64,000 nt of DNA from Leucobacter allii (GTDB lineage: Bacteria; Actinomycetota; Actinomycetes; Actinomycetales; Microbacteriaceae): assembly GCF_022919155.1 (NCBI RefSeq), contig NZ_CP095045.1:1736001-1800000 (forward strand), in the 5' to 3' direction. How positions within the stretch are numbered: the stretch's first letter is position 1; each line of letters starts with the position of its first letter. The position numbers were made by a program, and so were the translations under genes. The notes beneath the pieces are model-generated. The model was not told where the DNA came from. It ran no database searches and was given only the letters and a program-made list of their open reading frames with translations. Below, piece by piece: positions 43,804 to 50,850 of this stretch.

Positions 43804-44556
43804 TCAGCTTACCGCCCGGAGCGCCGTCTCCTTGATCCAGGTGTGCCGATGCAGCTCCGTCAGACCGTGGGCGGCGATGCCGTCGTAGTGGGCGCGCGAG
43901 CCGTACCCCTTGTTCGCGTCCCAGCAGTAGACCGGGTGCGCGTCGTGCGCCTCGCGCATGAGCGCGTCCCGCCGAACCTTGGCGCGCACGGAGGCCGCCG
44001 CGACGCTCGCGCAGGCGCGGTCGGCGCCGACCCGGGTGCGCACGTCGAGCGGGGAGCGCAGCGCCGGGGAGAGCCAGTCGTGCGCGCCGTCGAGCAGGAT
44101 CGCCGCGCGGTCGACGGGCACGCCGGCCGCGTGCAGCTCGAGCAGGGCGCGCCGGGCGGCGGCGCCGAGCATCGCGGTGATGCCGTGCGCGTCGATCTCC
44201 TCGGCGGAGGCGAAGCCCACGGCGCCGGGGCCCCACGCGTGCACGAGCGGCGCGATCGCCTCGCGTCGCTTCTCGCTGAGCAGCTTCGAGTCGCGCAGGC
44301 CCGCGGGGAACTCGGCCACCCCGGCGGCCACGGCGTGCACGCCGACCGCCACGGGCCCCGCGACGGCCCCGCGGCCGACCTCGTCGACGCCGATCACCCA
44401 TGCGGCGCCGCTGCGGAACCATGCGTGCTCGACCTCGAGGCTCGGATCCTTGCTCGGCACCGTGGCGGCGCCGTCGCTCGACACCGTGCCGGCGTTCGGC
44501 ACGGCGTCATCGCTCGGCATGGTGCCGTCGCCAGGCATCGCACCGTCGTGCGGCAT
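43804..44556 (-). CDS. rnhB: Ribonuclease HII
   Basis: A 250-residue endonuclease that removes ribonucleotides from DNA. Metal ligands are in [12 protein letters not shown] (Asp-Glu), later LLDGAHDWL and [11 protein letters not shown]. The core begins near residue 40. Before it, the gene carries five 18-bp tandem units giving variants of MPxDGA, with three ATG and two GTG codons in frame, so the true start could be any of them. The ORF starts 3 bp after lepB ends, which favours the long form. Confidence 0.93.
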   Translation of the reverse strand: MPHDGAMPGDGTMPSDDAVPNAGTVSSDGAATVPSKDPSLEVEHAWFRSGAAWVIGVDEVGRGAVAGPVAVGVHAVAAGVAEFPAGLRDSKLLSEKRREAIAPLVHAWGPGAVGFASAEEIDAHGITAMLGAAARRALLELHAAGVPVDRAAILLDGAHDWLSPALRSPLDVRTRVGADRACASVAAASVRAKVRRDALMREAHDAHPVYCWDANKGYGSRAHYDGIAAHGLTELHRHTWIKETALRAVS

Positions 44557-44559
44557 CGC

Positions 44560-45279
44560 TCAGTCCCCGCGTGCGGCGTCGACACCGGTGAAGGTGCCCT
44601 CGGGCGTGCCGAGCCAGGCGAAGCGGCTGAGCGGCCAGTTGAGCACGAAGGCGCGGCCGACGATCTCCGATTCGGGCACGAAGCCCTTGCCCGGCTGATC
44701 CTGGTTGTAGCGGGAGTCCTTGCTCTGGTAGCGGTTGTCCCCCATCACCCAGACCGATCCCTCGGGCACCGTCACGTCGAAGTCGATCTTCGAGGCGCGC
44801 GTCTCCCCCGCGGGGACGACGATGTACGGCTCGTCGAGCGGTACGCCGTTCACCATCACACGGCCCTGGGCGTCGCAGCATTCGACGCGGTCGCCGCCGA
44901 TGCCGATGACGCGCTTGACGACGTACTCGTGGCTCGTGTCGGCGGCGAGGCCGAGCGTCTGCAGCACCTTCTCGAAGCCCTGCGGCGGGTTCGTGCCGCG
45001 CGGGTACAGCCAGCCGCCCGGGTCCTTGAAGACGACGATGTCGCCGCGCTGGACGCCGACGACGTCGGGGACGAGCTGGTTCACGAGGATGCGGTCGTCG
45101 ACTTTGAGGGTCTGCTCCATCGACACCGACGGGATGTAGAAGCTGCGCACGAGGAAGGTCTTGAGCAGGAAGGAGACCAGGAACGCGACGAGGAGGATGA
45201 CGACCAGATCCCTGAGGAACCCGATCACCCCGCCTCGGCGGCCGCGCCCTCGCGAGGTCTCCGCGCCGGCTTCGCTCAT
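44560..45279 (-). CDS. lepB: Signal peptidase I
   Basis: A 239-residue membrane peptidase that removes signal peptides from exported proteins. A cytoplasmic Arg-rich start is followed by one helix (residues about 20-45), then the catalytic Ser in IPSVSMEQTL and the Lys in YVVKRVIGIGGD, with VMGDNRYQSKDSR near the end. AGGGGA lies upstream of the chosen ATG, and TACAGT (complement of 45334-45339) is a likely -10. It is the usual neighbour of rplS and rnhB. Confidence 0.95.
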   Translation of the reverse strand: MSEAGAETSRGRGRRGGVIGFLRDLVVILLVAFLVSFLLKTFLVRSFYIPSVSMEQTLKVDDRILVNQLVPDVVGVQRGDIVVFKDPGGWLYPRGTNPPQGFEKVLQTLGLAADTSHEYVVKRVIGIGGDRVECCDAQGRVMVNGVPLDEPYIVVPAGETRASKIDFDVTVPEGSVWVMGDNRYQSKDSRYNQDQPGKGFVPESEIVGRAFVLNWPLSRFAWLGTPEGTFTGVDAARGD

Positions 45280-45394
45280 TCGTGTCCCCTGTCGATGGAT
45301 CCTCGGGTCGCGCGGAACCGCGCTGCTGTTCAGACTGTACTGCAGCGTCGCTGCTGACTGCATGGGAGCGGCGCGCACGGCGCGCCGCAGACGA

Positions 45395-45429
45395 CTCAGG
45401 CCCCCGTCCGTGACCGGAGGGAGCCTGAG
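45395..45429 (-). terminator. Terminator hairpin after rplS
   Basis: CTCAGGC pairs with GCCTGAG and the stem continues through three further G-C pairs after a G-U, giving about 11 pairs with a 13-nt loop. It begins 43 bp past the rplS stop and lies just upstream of the lepB promoter. Confidence 0.65.
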
Positions 45430-45471
45430 CGGGGTGCGGGATCCGGGAGGGATCCGCGGGAGGGGCGGCGC

Positions 45472-45819
45472 TTACGCGTCGCGCTTCTCCTTGATCTTCG
45501 CCTTCTTGCCGGTGAGGCCGCGCAGGTAGTAGAGCTTCGCGCGGCGCACGTCGCCGCGCGTGACGACCTCGATCTTGTCGATCGCGGGCGAGTGCACCGG
45601 GAACTTGCGCTCGACGCCCACCTGGAAGCTGATCTTGCGCACGGTGAAGGTCTCGCGGATGCCCTCGCCGTGGCGGGCGATCACGATGCCCTGGAACACC
45701 TGGACTCGCGAGCGGTTGCCCTCGACGATGTTGACGTGCACCTTGACGGTGTCGCCGGCGCGGAACTCGGGAATGTCGCTCTTCAGCGACGCGGCGTCGA
45801 CGTGGTCGAGCTTCTGCAT
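45472..45819 (-). CDS. rplS: Large-subunit ribosomal protein bL19
   Basis: A 115-residue protein at the 30S-50S interface. Typical blocks: [41 protein letters not shown] and [20 protein letters not shown]. Length and sequence are normal. About 115 nt of leader separate it from CATAAT at 45940-45945. Confidence 0.98.
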   Translation of the reverse strand: MQKLDHVDAASLKSDIPEFRAGDTVKVHVNIVEGNRSRVQVFQGIVIARHGEGIRETFTVRKISFQVGVERKFPVHSPAIDKIEVVTRGDVRRAKLYYLRGLTGKKAKIKEKRDA

Positions 45820-45939
45820 CTTGGTCTACTCTCTGCGCCCGCCGCAAGTCGGGATCGCGGATATCGAAAAGTACTGAGGTGTTCGGCTCACGGTTCGTGC
45901 GGACCCTCGCGGCAGTGCCGCACCGTGGCACAAGGATCA

Positions 45940-45945
45940 ATTATG
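45940..45945 (-). promoter_or_regulatory. -10 box of rplS
   Basis: CATAAT (complement) inside TGTGGCATAATTGATCC is the strongest -10-like hexamer in the gap. It gives a leader of about 115 nt containing a small GTGCC/GGCAC stem; leader-based autoregulation of L19 is possible but not shown. Confidence 0.5.
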
Positions 45946-46009
45946 CCACATCCCCGACCTTCCGCGCACCGGCGCCGCGCCTCAGGTCGCCGGTGCACGG
46001 AACCCGGAG

Positions 46010-46414
46010 TCAGAGCGACGGCGCGGATGTCACCGAGACAGCCGAGGCGACGGATGCGACGGACGGCGCCGAAGCAACAGGCGGCGCCGGCTGCGGGACC
46101 GGGTCGGCTGCGGCCGGTGACGGGGCGGAGACCACGGTCGCAGGCGTCGCGGCACTCGTCGGGGTCGCAATCGTCGCCGCAGGCGCAGCCGGGTCGACGC
46201 GATCGACCGTCGGCTTGCCGGTCGACGCGCCGGGTGTCCGATCGGCACTCGCCGGCGCCGTCTCCGACCCGCCGAGCACGCCCCCCGGGACGACCGCGCC
46301 CGAGCTCGTGCGCAGGTCCATCGCGTGCGCGGCGACTGCGGCGCTGCTCGCGAACAGCGCCAGCCCGACAGCCCCGGTCGCACCGTAGACGATCCACTTC
46401 TTCTGCGTCTTCAT
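46010..46414 (-). CDS. Small secreted Ala/Pro/Ser-rich protein
   Basis: A 134-residue exported protein. The signal (MKTQKKWIVYGATGAVGLAL, then an Ala-rich end near AAHA) is followed by MDLRTSSG and a disordered tail of Ala, Pro, Val, Thr and Ser with no cysteine. AAGGAG lies 8 nt before the ATG. No family fold is seen. A dyad 100-123 bp upstream resembles a motif before the two-component operon, so the response regulator may control it. Confidence 0.7.
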   Translation of the reverse strand: MKTQKKWIVYGATGAVGLALFASSAAVAAHAMDLRTSSGAVVPGGVLGGSETAPASADRTPGASTGKPTVDRVDPAAPAATIATPTSAATPATVVSAPSPAAADPVPQPAPPVASAPSVASVASAVSVTSAPSL

Positions 46415-46513
46415 GTCCTCGCTCCTTCGATTCGATTGCGCGTATGTCGGGCGACGCGGTTCGGCGTGCCGACAATTCCATGCTTCCGCCGCGGAATAAG
46501 CGACGCAGTAGCT

Positions 46514-46537
46514 CCGCATGAGACCCCTCTCATGCGG
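46514..46537. promoter_or_regulatory. Dyad upstream of secreted-protein gene, candidate response-regulator site
   Basis: CCGCATGAGA and TCTCATGCGG form perfect 10-bp arms around CCCC. The stop codon of the APH-like gene lies within it, so it could instead act as its terminator. ATGAGACCCCTCTCA here matches ATGAGACCTCTCTTA at 47746-47760 at 13 of 15 positions. Confidence 0.5.
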
Positions 46538-47711
46538 GACGTCCGGCCGTGGCGGCGCCCTCGGCTCCGGTGCGCGCGGTGCCCTCGACACGGGCGAGAG
46601 CGATGCGCGCCGCCGCGAGCACGGCGCGGACGATCCCGCTCGCGCCACGATCGTGCGCAGCGATCGCGTGTCCGAGCATGTGCACCGCGAAGCAGGCTCT
46701 GACCATCGGGTCGTCGCCCCATCGCGCAGCGCCGAGGCGCACGAGCTCCCACACCCCGGGGCGTCGCGCCGGTGGGGTGAGCATCGCGCTCACGGCGGCA
46801 TGCGCGAGGAACGCACCGGCGTCTTCCGCGGGGTCTCCAGCTCCGAGGCCGTCGACATCGACGACCCCCAGGATTCCGGCTCCGTCCGCCGAGAGGAACA
46901 GCTGCCCGAAGTGCAGATCTCCGTGCACGACGCCGACCGGCCGCATCCCCGCCACGCGCTTCGCCTCCGCCACCGCGGCTTCGGCGAGCGCGATGACGGG
47001 TGCCGCGGCGGAGACTTCGCTCAGACCGCTCGCGTACCACGGCAGCCGTTCGATCACGCCCTGGGCCGCACCGAGCGCCGGAATCCCGGCGAGATCCGCC
47101 CGCAGTTCGTCCACCGCGTCGAGGAGCGCTGCGGGCTCCCACTCCGCCGCGGTCGCGGGGACGCCCCGCGCTTCCTCCATCAGGATCACGCCGTCCGGAG
47201 ACCACCCGATGAGTTCCGGCACCGGCACACCGCCGTCCGCGCATGCCGTGTGCGCCGCGACGACCCGCTGCACACGGCTGGGTCGCAGCACCTTCACCCA
47301 GACATTCCGCTGCGCACCGGGGACCCGCAGCACAGCGCGTCGACCCGGACGGTACGCGGCGATCTCGGGCGCGGAGGCGCCGTCGATCCCGAAGCGCGTC
47401 AGCAGCGCCCCGGCGGCGCTGTCGAACGCGACCGGGGCGAGCGCGGGAAGATGCGGATCGGCGGGATGGAGCCAGACCCTGGCGTCGGGCGCGCCGACGT
47501 CTCCGAGGACGAGCCCGGTCTCCCGAACAACCGGGAGCCTGGAGGTGTCGACGTAGTAGCGCAGCGGCGCTTCGCCCGCCGATGCGCAGTCGAAGCCCGC
47601 GACGCCTCCCCGCCCGAGCGGTTCGCGGGAACGGAGCGCGAGGCTCCCCTCGTCGACCCCGAGCGCCTCGGCGAGCAGACGACGATCGTGCGCGACGTGA
47701 GCAGCCTCCAT
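46530..47711 (-). CDS. APH-family phosphotransferase (choline-kinase-like fold)
   Basis: A 393-residue protein with an N-terminal segment of about 130 residues that is not typical, then the kinase-like lobe (VWVKVLRPS, ILMEEA) and catalytic HGDLHFGQLF with DVDGLGAGDPAED. The substrate is unknown; similar genes are often annotated as aminoglycoside phosphotransferases without evidence. A TCCAAT box 6 nt before the ATG would make it leaderless. It is divergent from the sensor kinase gene by 90 bp. Confidence 0.82.
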   Translation of the reverse strand: MEAAHVAHDRRLLAEALGVDEGSLALRSREPLGRGGVAGFDCASAGEAPLRYYVDTSRLPVVRETGLVLGDVGAPDARVWLHPADPHLPALAPVAFDSAAGALLTRFGIDGASAPEIAAYRPGRRAVLRVPGAQRNVWVKVLRPSRVQRVVAAHTACADGGVPVPELIGWSPDGVILMEEARGVPATAAEWEPAALLDAVDELRADLAGIPALGAAQGVIERLPWYASGLSEVSAAAPVIALAEAAVAEAKRVAGMRPVGVVHGDLHFGQLFLSADGAGILGVVDVDGLGAGDPAEDAGAFLAHAAVSAMLTPPARRPGVWELVRLGAARWGDDPMVRACFAVHMLGHAIAAHDRGASGIVRAVLAAARIALARVEGTARTGAEGAATAGRPA

Positions 47712-47745
47712 AGGACCATTGGAGCAGATTCGGCCGTCCCGCGGG

Positions 47746-47760
47746 ATGAGACCTCTCTTA
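47746..47760. promoter_or_regulatory. Candidate response-regulator site before the sensor kinase gene
   Basis: ATGAGACCTCTCTTA lies 42-56 bp upstream of the sensor kinase GTG, about where an activator would touch the -35 region of the GATACT promoter. The same motif is at 46518-46532. Autoregulation of the two-component operon would explain both. Confidence 0.45.
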
Positions 47761-47801
47761 GATTGCCGGCAGTCGACGCCAGGGGCGTCGATACTGGGAG
47801 C

Positions 47802-49229
47802 GTGCCTGCAGTCCCTCGAGAGAACCCGCCCCGTCGCCGGTCCTCGCTGTCGGTTCGCACGCGTATCGTCTCGGTCATCACCCTCGTCTCAGCGCTCGGC
47901 CTGCTCGCGGTGGGGCTCTCGGTGTACGTCGTGGAGCGTCATCGGATTCTCGATCAGATCGATCAACGACTGCGGGCCAACCTCGAGTCCGCGCGCTATC
48001 TCGTCGCCGAGGGGAGCTGGAGCACCTCGTCCGCCGCGCTGGCCGCGGTCGTCGAGCGGATGAGCCCCGACGACAACACCGGCGCCCTGGGCATGACCGA
48101 CGGGCGGATCACGACCGTGCCGGGAGTCGAACTCGATGTCGATCTGCGCGAGGCGGAGGACTTCGCCGCGCACGTGGAGCGGACGAGGCACGTGGACGGC
48201 CCGACGATCGGCACCTTTGCGGAGGACGGCGTCGTCTGGCGGTATCTCGCCGCACCGATCGCGATCGCCGGATCGGAGCCGCCGCGGGTGACGACCTTCG
48301 TGATGGTCTATGACGTGGAGGCCGAGCTCGGCGAGATCAACACCGCGGCGCGGATGTTCCTCATCGTCTCGGTGATCGCGCTCGGCGTGATCGCCGGGAG
48401 CGGCACGATCGTGGCGACGCGGCTGCTCAGGCCGCTCCGCGTGATGCGCCGTACGGCGGAGCGCGTCTCCGCGCAGTCGCTCGAGGAGCGCCTGCCGATC
48501 GTCGGCACCGACGACGTCGCCGAACTCGCCACGACGATGAACGAGATGCTGGACCGGCTCGACGAGGCGCTCGCGTCGCAGCGGAGACTGCTCAGCGACG
48601 TGGGACACGAGCTCAACACGCCGCTCACCATCGTGCGCGGCCACATCGAGCTCATGGACCCTGAGGACCCGGAGGACGCGCGCGGCACGCGCGATCTGGC
48701 GCTCGATGAGCTGCAGCGCATGTCGCAGCTCGTTCGCGATCTCTCCGACTCGGCCTCCCTGCACGGCCCGAGCCCGGTGCAGCCCGAACCCGTCGACGTC
48801 GCCGATCTGCTGCTCCAGATCGGCCGCAAAGCGGCGGCGATCGACGGCGTCCGCCTGCACATGGGAGCCCTCGCCAACGGCGTTGCGCTCCTCGATCCCG
48901 CGCGGATCACGCAGGCCATGCTCCAGTTGGTGCAGAACGCCGTCACCCACGGCGGCGGCGAGGTCGAGCTCGGCAGCGCCTTCATCCACGGGCGACTCGA
49001 GCTCACGGTGCGCGACCACGGACCGGGCGTCGCCGAGGCGCAGCAGGCCCGCATCTTCGAGCGATTCGCCCGCGGCGCCGGCTCGGAGGACCGCGCCGGC
49101 AGCGGCCTGGGGCTCAGCATCGTGCAGGTCATCGCCCGCGCTCATGGCGGTGACGCCGCGGTCTCCGATGCGGCAGGCGGCGGAGCCCGCTTCGTCGTCT
49201 CGCTTCCCGTCTCCCCCCGTTCCGAGTGA
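47802..49229 (+). CDS. Two-component sensor histidine kinase
   Basis: A 475-residue membrane kinase. Helices at about residues 22-42 and 180-205 flank an extracytoplasmic sensor of about 135 residues. A HAMP segment follows (RPLRVMRRTAERVSA), then the H-box SDVGHELNTPLT and ATPase boxes QNAVTH, DHGPGV and GSGLGLSIV. The GTG start is 6 nt after GATACT. The response regulator gene starts 9 bp downstream. The signal is unknown; the linked small secreted protein may be part of the response. Confidence 0.93.
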   Translation: MPAVPRENPPRRRSSLSVRTRIVSVITLVSALGLLAVGLSVYVVERHRILDQIDQRLRANLESARYLVAEGSWSTSSAALAAVVERMSPDDNTGALGMTDGRITTVPGVELDVDLREAEDFAAHVERTRHVDGPTIGTFAEDGVVWRYLAAPIAIAGSEPPRVTTFVMVYDVEAELGEINTAARMFLIVSVIALGVIAGSGTIVATRLLRPLRVMRRTAERVSAQSLEERLPIVGTDDVAELATTMNEMLDRLDEALASQRRLLSDVGHELNTPLTIVRGHIELMDPEDPEDARGTRDLALDELQRMSQLVRDLSDSASLHGPSPVQPEPVDVADLLLQIGRKAAAIDGVRLHMGALANGVALLDPARITQAMLQLVQNAVTHGGGEVELGSAFIHGRLELTVRDHGPGVAEAQQARIFERFARGAGSEDRAGSGLGLSIVQVIARAHGGDAAVSDAAGGGARFVVSLPVSPRSE

Positions 49230-49238
49230 AGGAGCCCC

Positions 49239-49898
49239 GTGCCATCGATCCTCATCGCCGACGACGAGCCCCGCATCTCCGGGTTCGTCGAGAAAGGCCT
49301 CCGGGCGGCGGGATTCGCCACCCGGGTCGCCGCCGACGGCGCCACCGCGCTCGCACTCGCATTGAGCGACGAGTTCGATCTGCTCGTACTCGATGTCAAC
49401 ATGCCGGAGCTGGACGGCTTCCAGGTGCTCGAGCAGCTGCGGGGCTCGGGATCGAGGCTCCCGGTCATCATGCTCACGGCGCGCACGGGAATCCACGACA
49501 CCATCACCGGTTTCGATGGCGGCGCGGACGACTACCTCGGAAAGCCGTTTCACTTTGACGAGCTCCTCGCGCGCATTCGCGCGCGCATTCGCGCCGATCC
49601 CGCTGCCACGGCACCCGAACTGCGCGCCGGCGCCGTGCGCCTCGACGTGCGCACGCGTCGCGCTCAGATCGGCGACCGCAGCGTCGAGCTCTCCGCGCGG
49701 GAGTTCGCGCTCGCCGAGGAGCTCGTGCGCCACGCCGGACAGGTGCTCAGCCGCGAGCAGCTGCTCAGCCGGGTATGGGGCTACGACTTCGACCCGGGGT
49801 CGAATGTCGTCGATGTCTACGTCGGCTACCTGCGGCAGAAACTCGGGGCCGGCATCATCGAAACGCTGCGCGGAGTCGGCTATCGGTTGACGGCCTGA
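49239..49898 (+). CDS. OmpR-family response regulator
   Basis: A 219-residue DNA-binding regulator. The receiver domain (residues 1-115) has the acidic pocket DDE, the phospho-acceptor Asp in LLVLDVNMPELDG, and conserved Thr (LTART) and Lys (GKPFHF). A winged helix of the PhoB type (about 125-218; LSAREFALAEELV, VDVYVGYLRQKL) follows. GAAGGAG precedes the GTG. It is partner of the kinase directly upstream. Confidence 0.95.
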   Translation: MPSILIADDEPRISGFVEKGLRAAGFATRVAADGATALALALSDEFDLLVLDVNMPELDGFQVLEQLRGSGSRLPVIMLTARTGIHDTITGFDGGADDYLGKPFHFDELLARIRARIRADPAATAPELRAGAVRLDVRTRRAQIGDRSVELSAREFALAEELVRHAGQVLSREQLLSRVWGYDFDPGSNVVDVYVGYLRQKLGAGIIETLRGVGYRLTA

Positions 49899-49945
49899 GC
49901 CGCTTTCGCCGGACCGCACCGACCGCCGCCTGGGCGCCCGCAACC

Positions 49946-50017
49946 GCGACACCGAACATCGCTGCGACACCGATCGCCGCTGCGACAGCGATCATCGCCG
50001 CGCCACCGATCACCGCC
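49946..50017. repeat. Four imperfect 18-bp tandem repeats after the response regulator
   Basis: Units GCGACACCGAACATCGCT, GCGACACCGATCGCCGCT, GCGACAGCGATCATCGCC and GCGCCACCGATCACCGCC follow head to tail. They lie in the gap between converging genes. One frame would read Ala/Thr/Pro/Ile repeats but has no start signal. Confidence 0.85.
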
Positions 50018-50035
50018 GCCGCTCCTCAGCAACGG

Positions 50036-50068
50036 CGCGCGCCGGCGACAGTGCCGGCCGCGCGCGTT
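50036..50068 (+). terminator. Terminator between response regulator and reductase genes
   Basis: CGCGC-GCCGGC pairs with GCCGGC-C-GCGCG (11 pairs, one bulged C) around GACAGT, followed by TTTCT. It is one of the few hairpins here with a short T-run in the rightward direction. Confidence 0.6.
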
Positions 50069-50098
50069 TCTGCGCGGTCCTGCCCGAGCGCGCCCGGA

Positions 50099-50743
50099 TC
50101 AGTCCCGCAGGACCGTCACGGAGCCCGCGCCCGGAGCCTCCGGCGCCGCCGGTGCCACGGGCGCACGGTCCTCGCGCAGCGGGCCCGCGACCCGGTAGCG
50201 GGCGGTGAGGAACGCGCCGTCGCGCCCCGCGCCCAGGAGCTCGAGATCGAGCCGGCGCGGGAGCAGCGGCCGCCCCGCTCCGAGCGTCACCGGCGCGATG
50301 GTCGCGCGGACCTCGTCGAGGAGCCCCGCATCGGCGAACTGCCCCGCGAGGTCGCCGCCGCCGACCACCCAGAGGTCCTTGCCGCCCGCGGCCTCGCGCA
50401 TCTCGGCGTGGACCTCGGCGATCGGACGCGAGGAGAAACGCACGTCCGGCCGCGGCGCCTCCGCCGAGGGACGGGGAGCCGGGAGCTCGCCGTGGGTCAT
50501 CACCCAGCTCGGCGGGGCGTACGGCCAGCCGGCCTCGAGGTGCTGCAGCACCCACTCGTAGGTGGTGCGTCCCATGACGAGCGCGCCGACCCCCGCGAAG
50601 AACTCGGCGTAGTCGTTGGTCTCGCCCGACGCGCCGCCGCCGGCTTCGCCCTGCGGCTGGCGCAGCAGCCAGTCGAGGGAGTCGTCGGGGTCGGCGAGGA
50701 AGCCGTCGAGCGTGGTGGCGGTGTAATAGACGGTGCGGCTCAT
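50099..50743 (-). CDS. RibD C-terminal/dihydrofolate reductase-like protein
   Basis: A 214-residue reductase-fold protein (YYTATTLDGFLADP, VMGRTTYEWVL, LWVVGGGDLAGQFADAGLLDE). These small proteins resemble the NADPH-binding half of RibD and DHFR but are not proven to act in either pathway. TAGCAT lies exactly 6 nt before the ATG, so the message is leaderless. The last about 30 residues are Pro/Ala-rich and probably disordered. Confidence 0.88.
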   Translation of the reverse strand: MSRTVYYTATTLDGFLADPDDSLDWLLRQPQGEAGGGASGETNDYAEFFAGVGALVMGRTTYEWVLQHLEAGWPYAPPSWVMTHGELPAPRPSAEAPRPDVRFSSRPIAEVHAEMREAAGGKDLWVVGGGDLAGQFADAGLLDEVRATIAPVTLGAGRPLLPRRLDLELLGAGRDGAFLTARYRVAGPLREDRAPVAPAAPEAPGAGSVTVLRD

Positions 50744-50850
50744 GGGGCGATGCTAACCCGCACCGCCGACATCCGCTCCGGATCCCCTCCGGGCGGATCC
50801 GTCGAGCAGACCCGCCGCCCGGCGTCGGCGGCACCTGGCAGGATCGAGGC

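Noticed and set aside
46530..47711. Aminoglycoside resistance phosphotransferase
   Set aside because: Only the generic HGD and DxD motifs of the APH fold are present, with an atypical N-terminal part; no specific resistance family is recognised.
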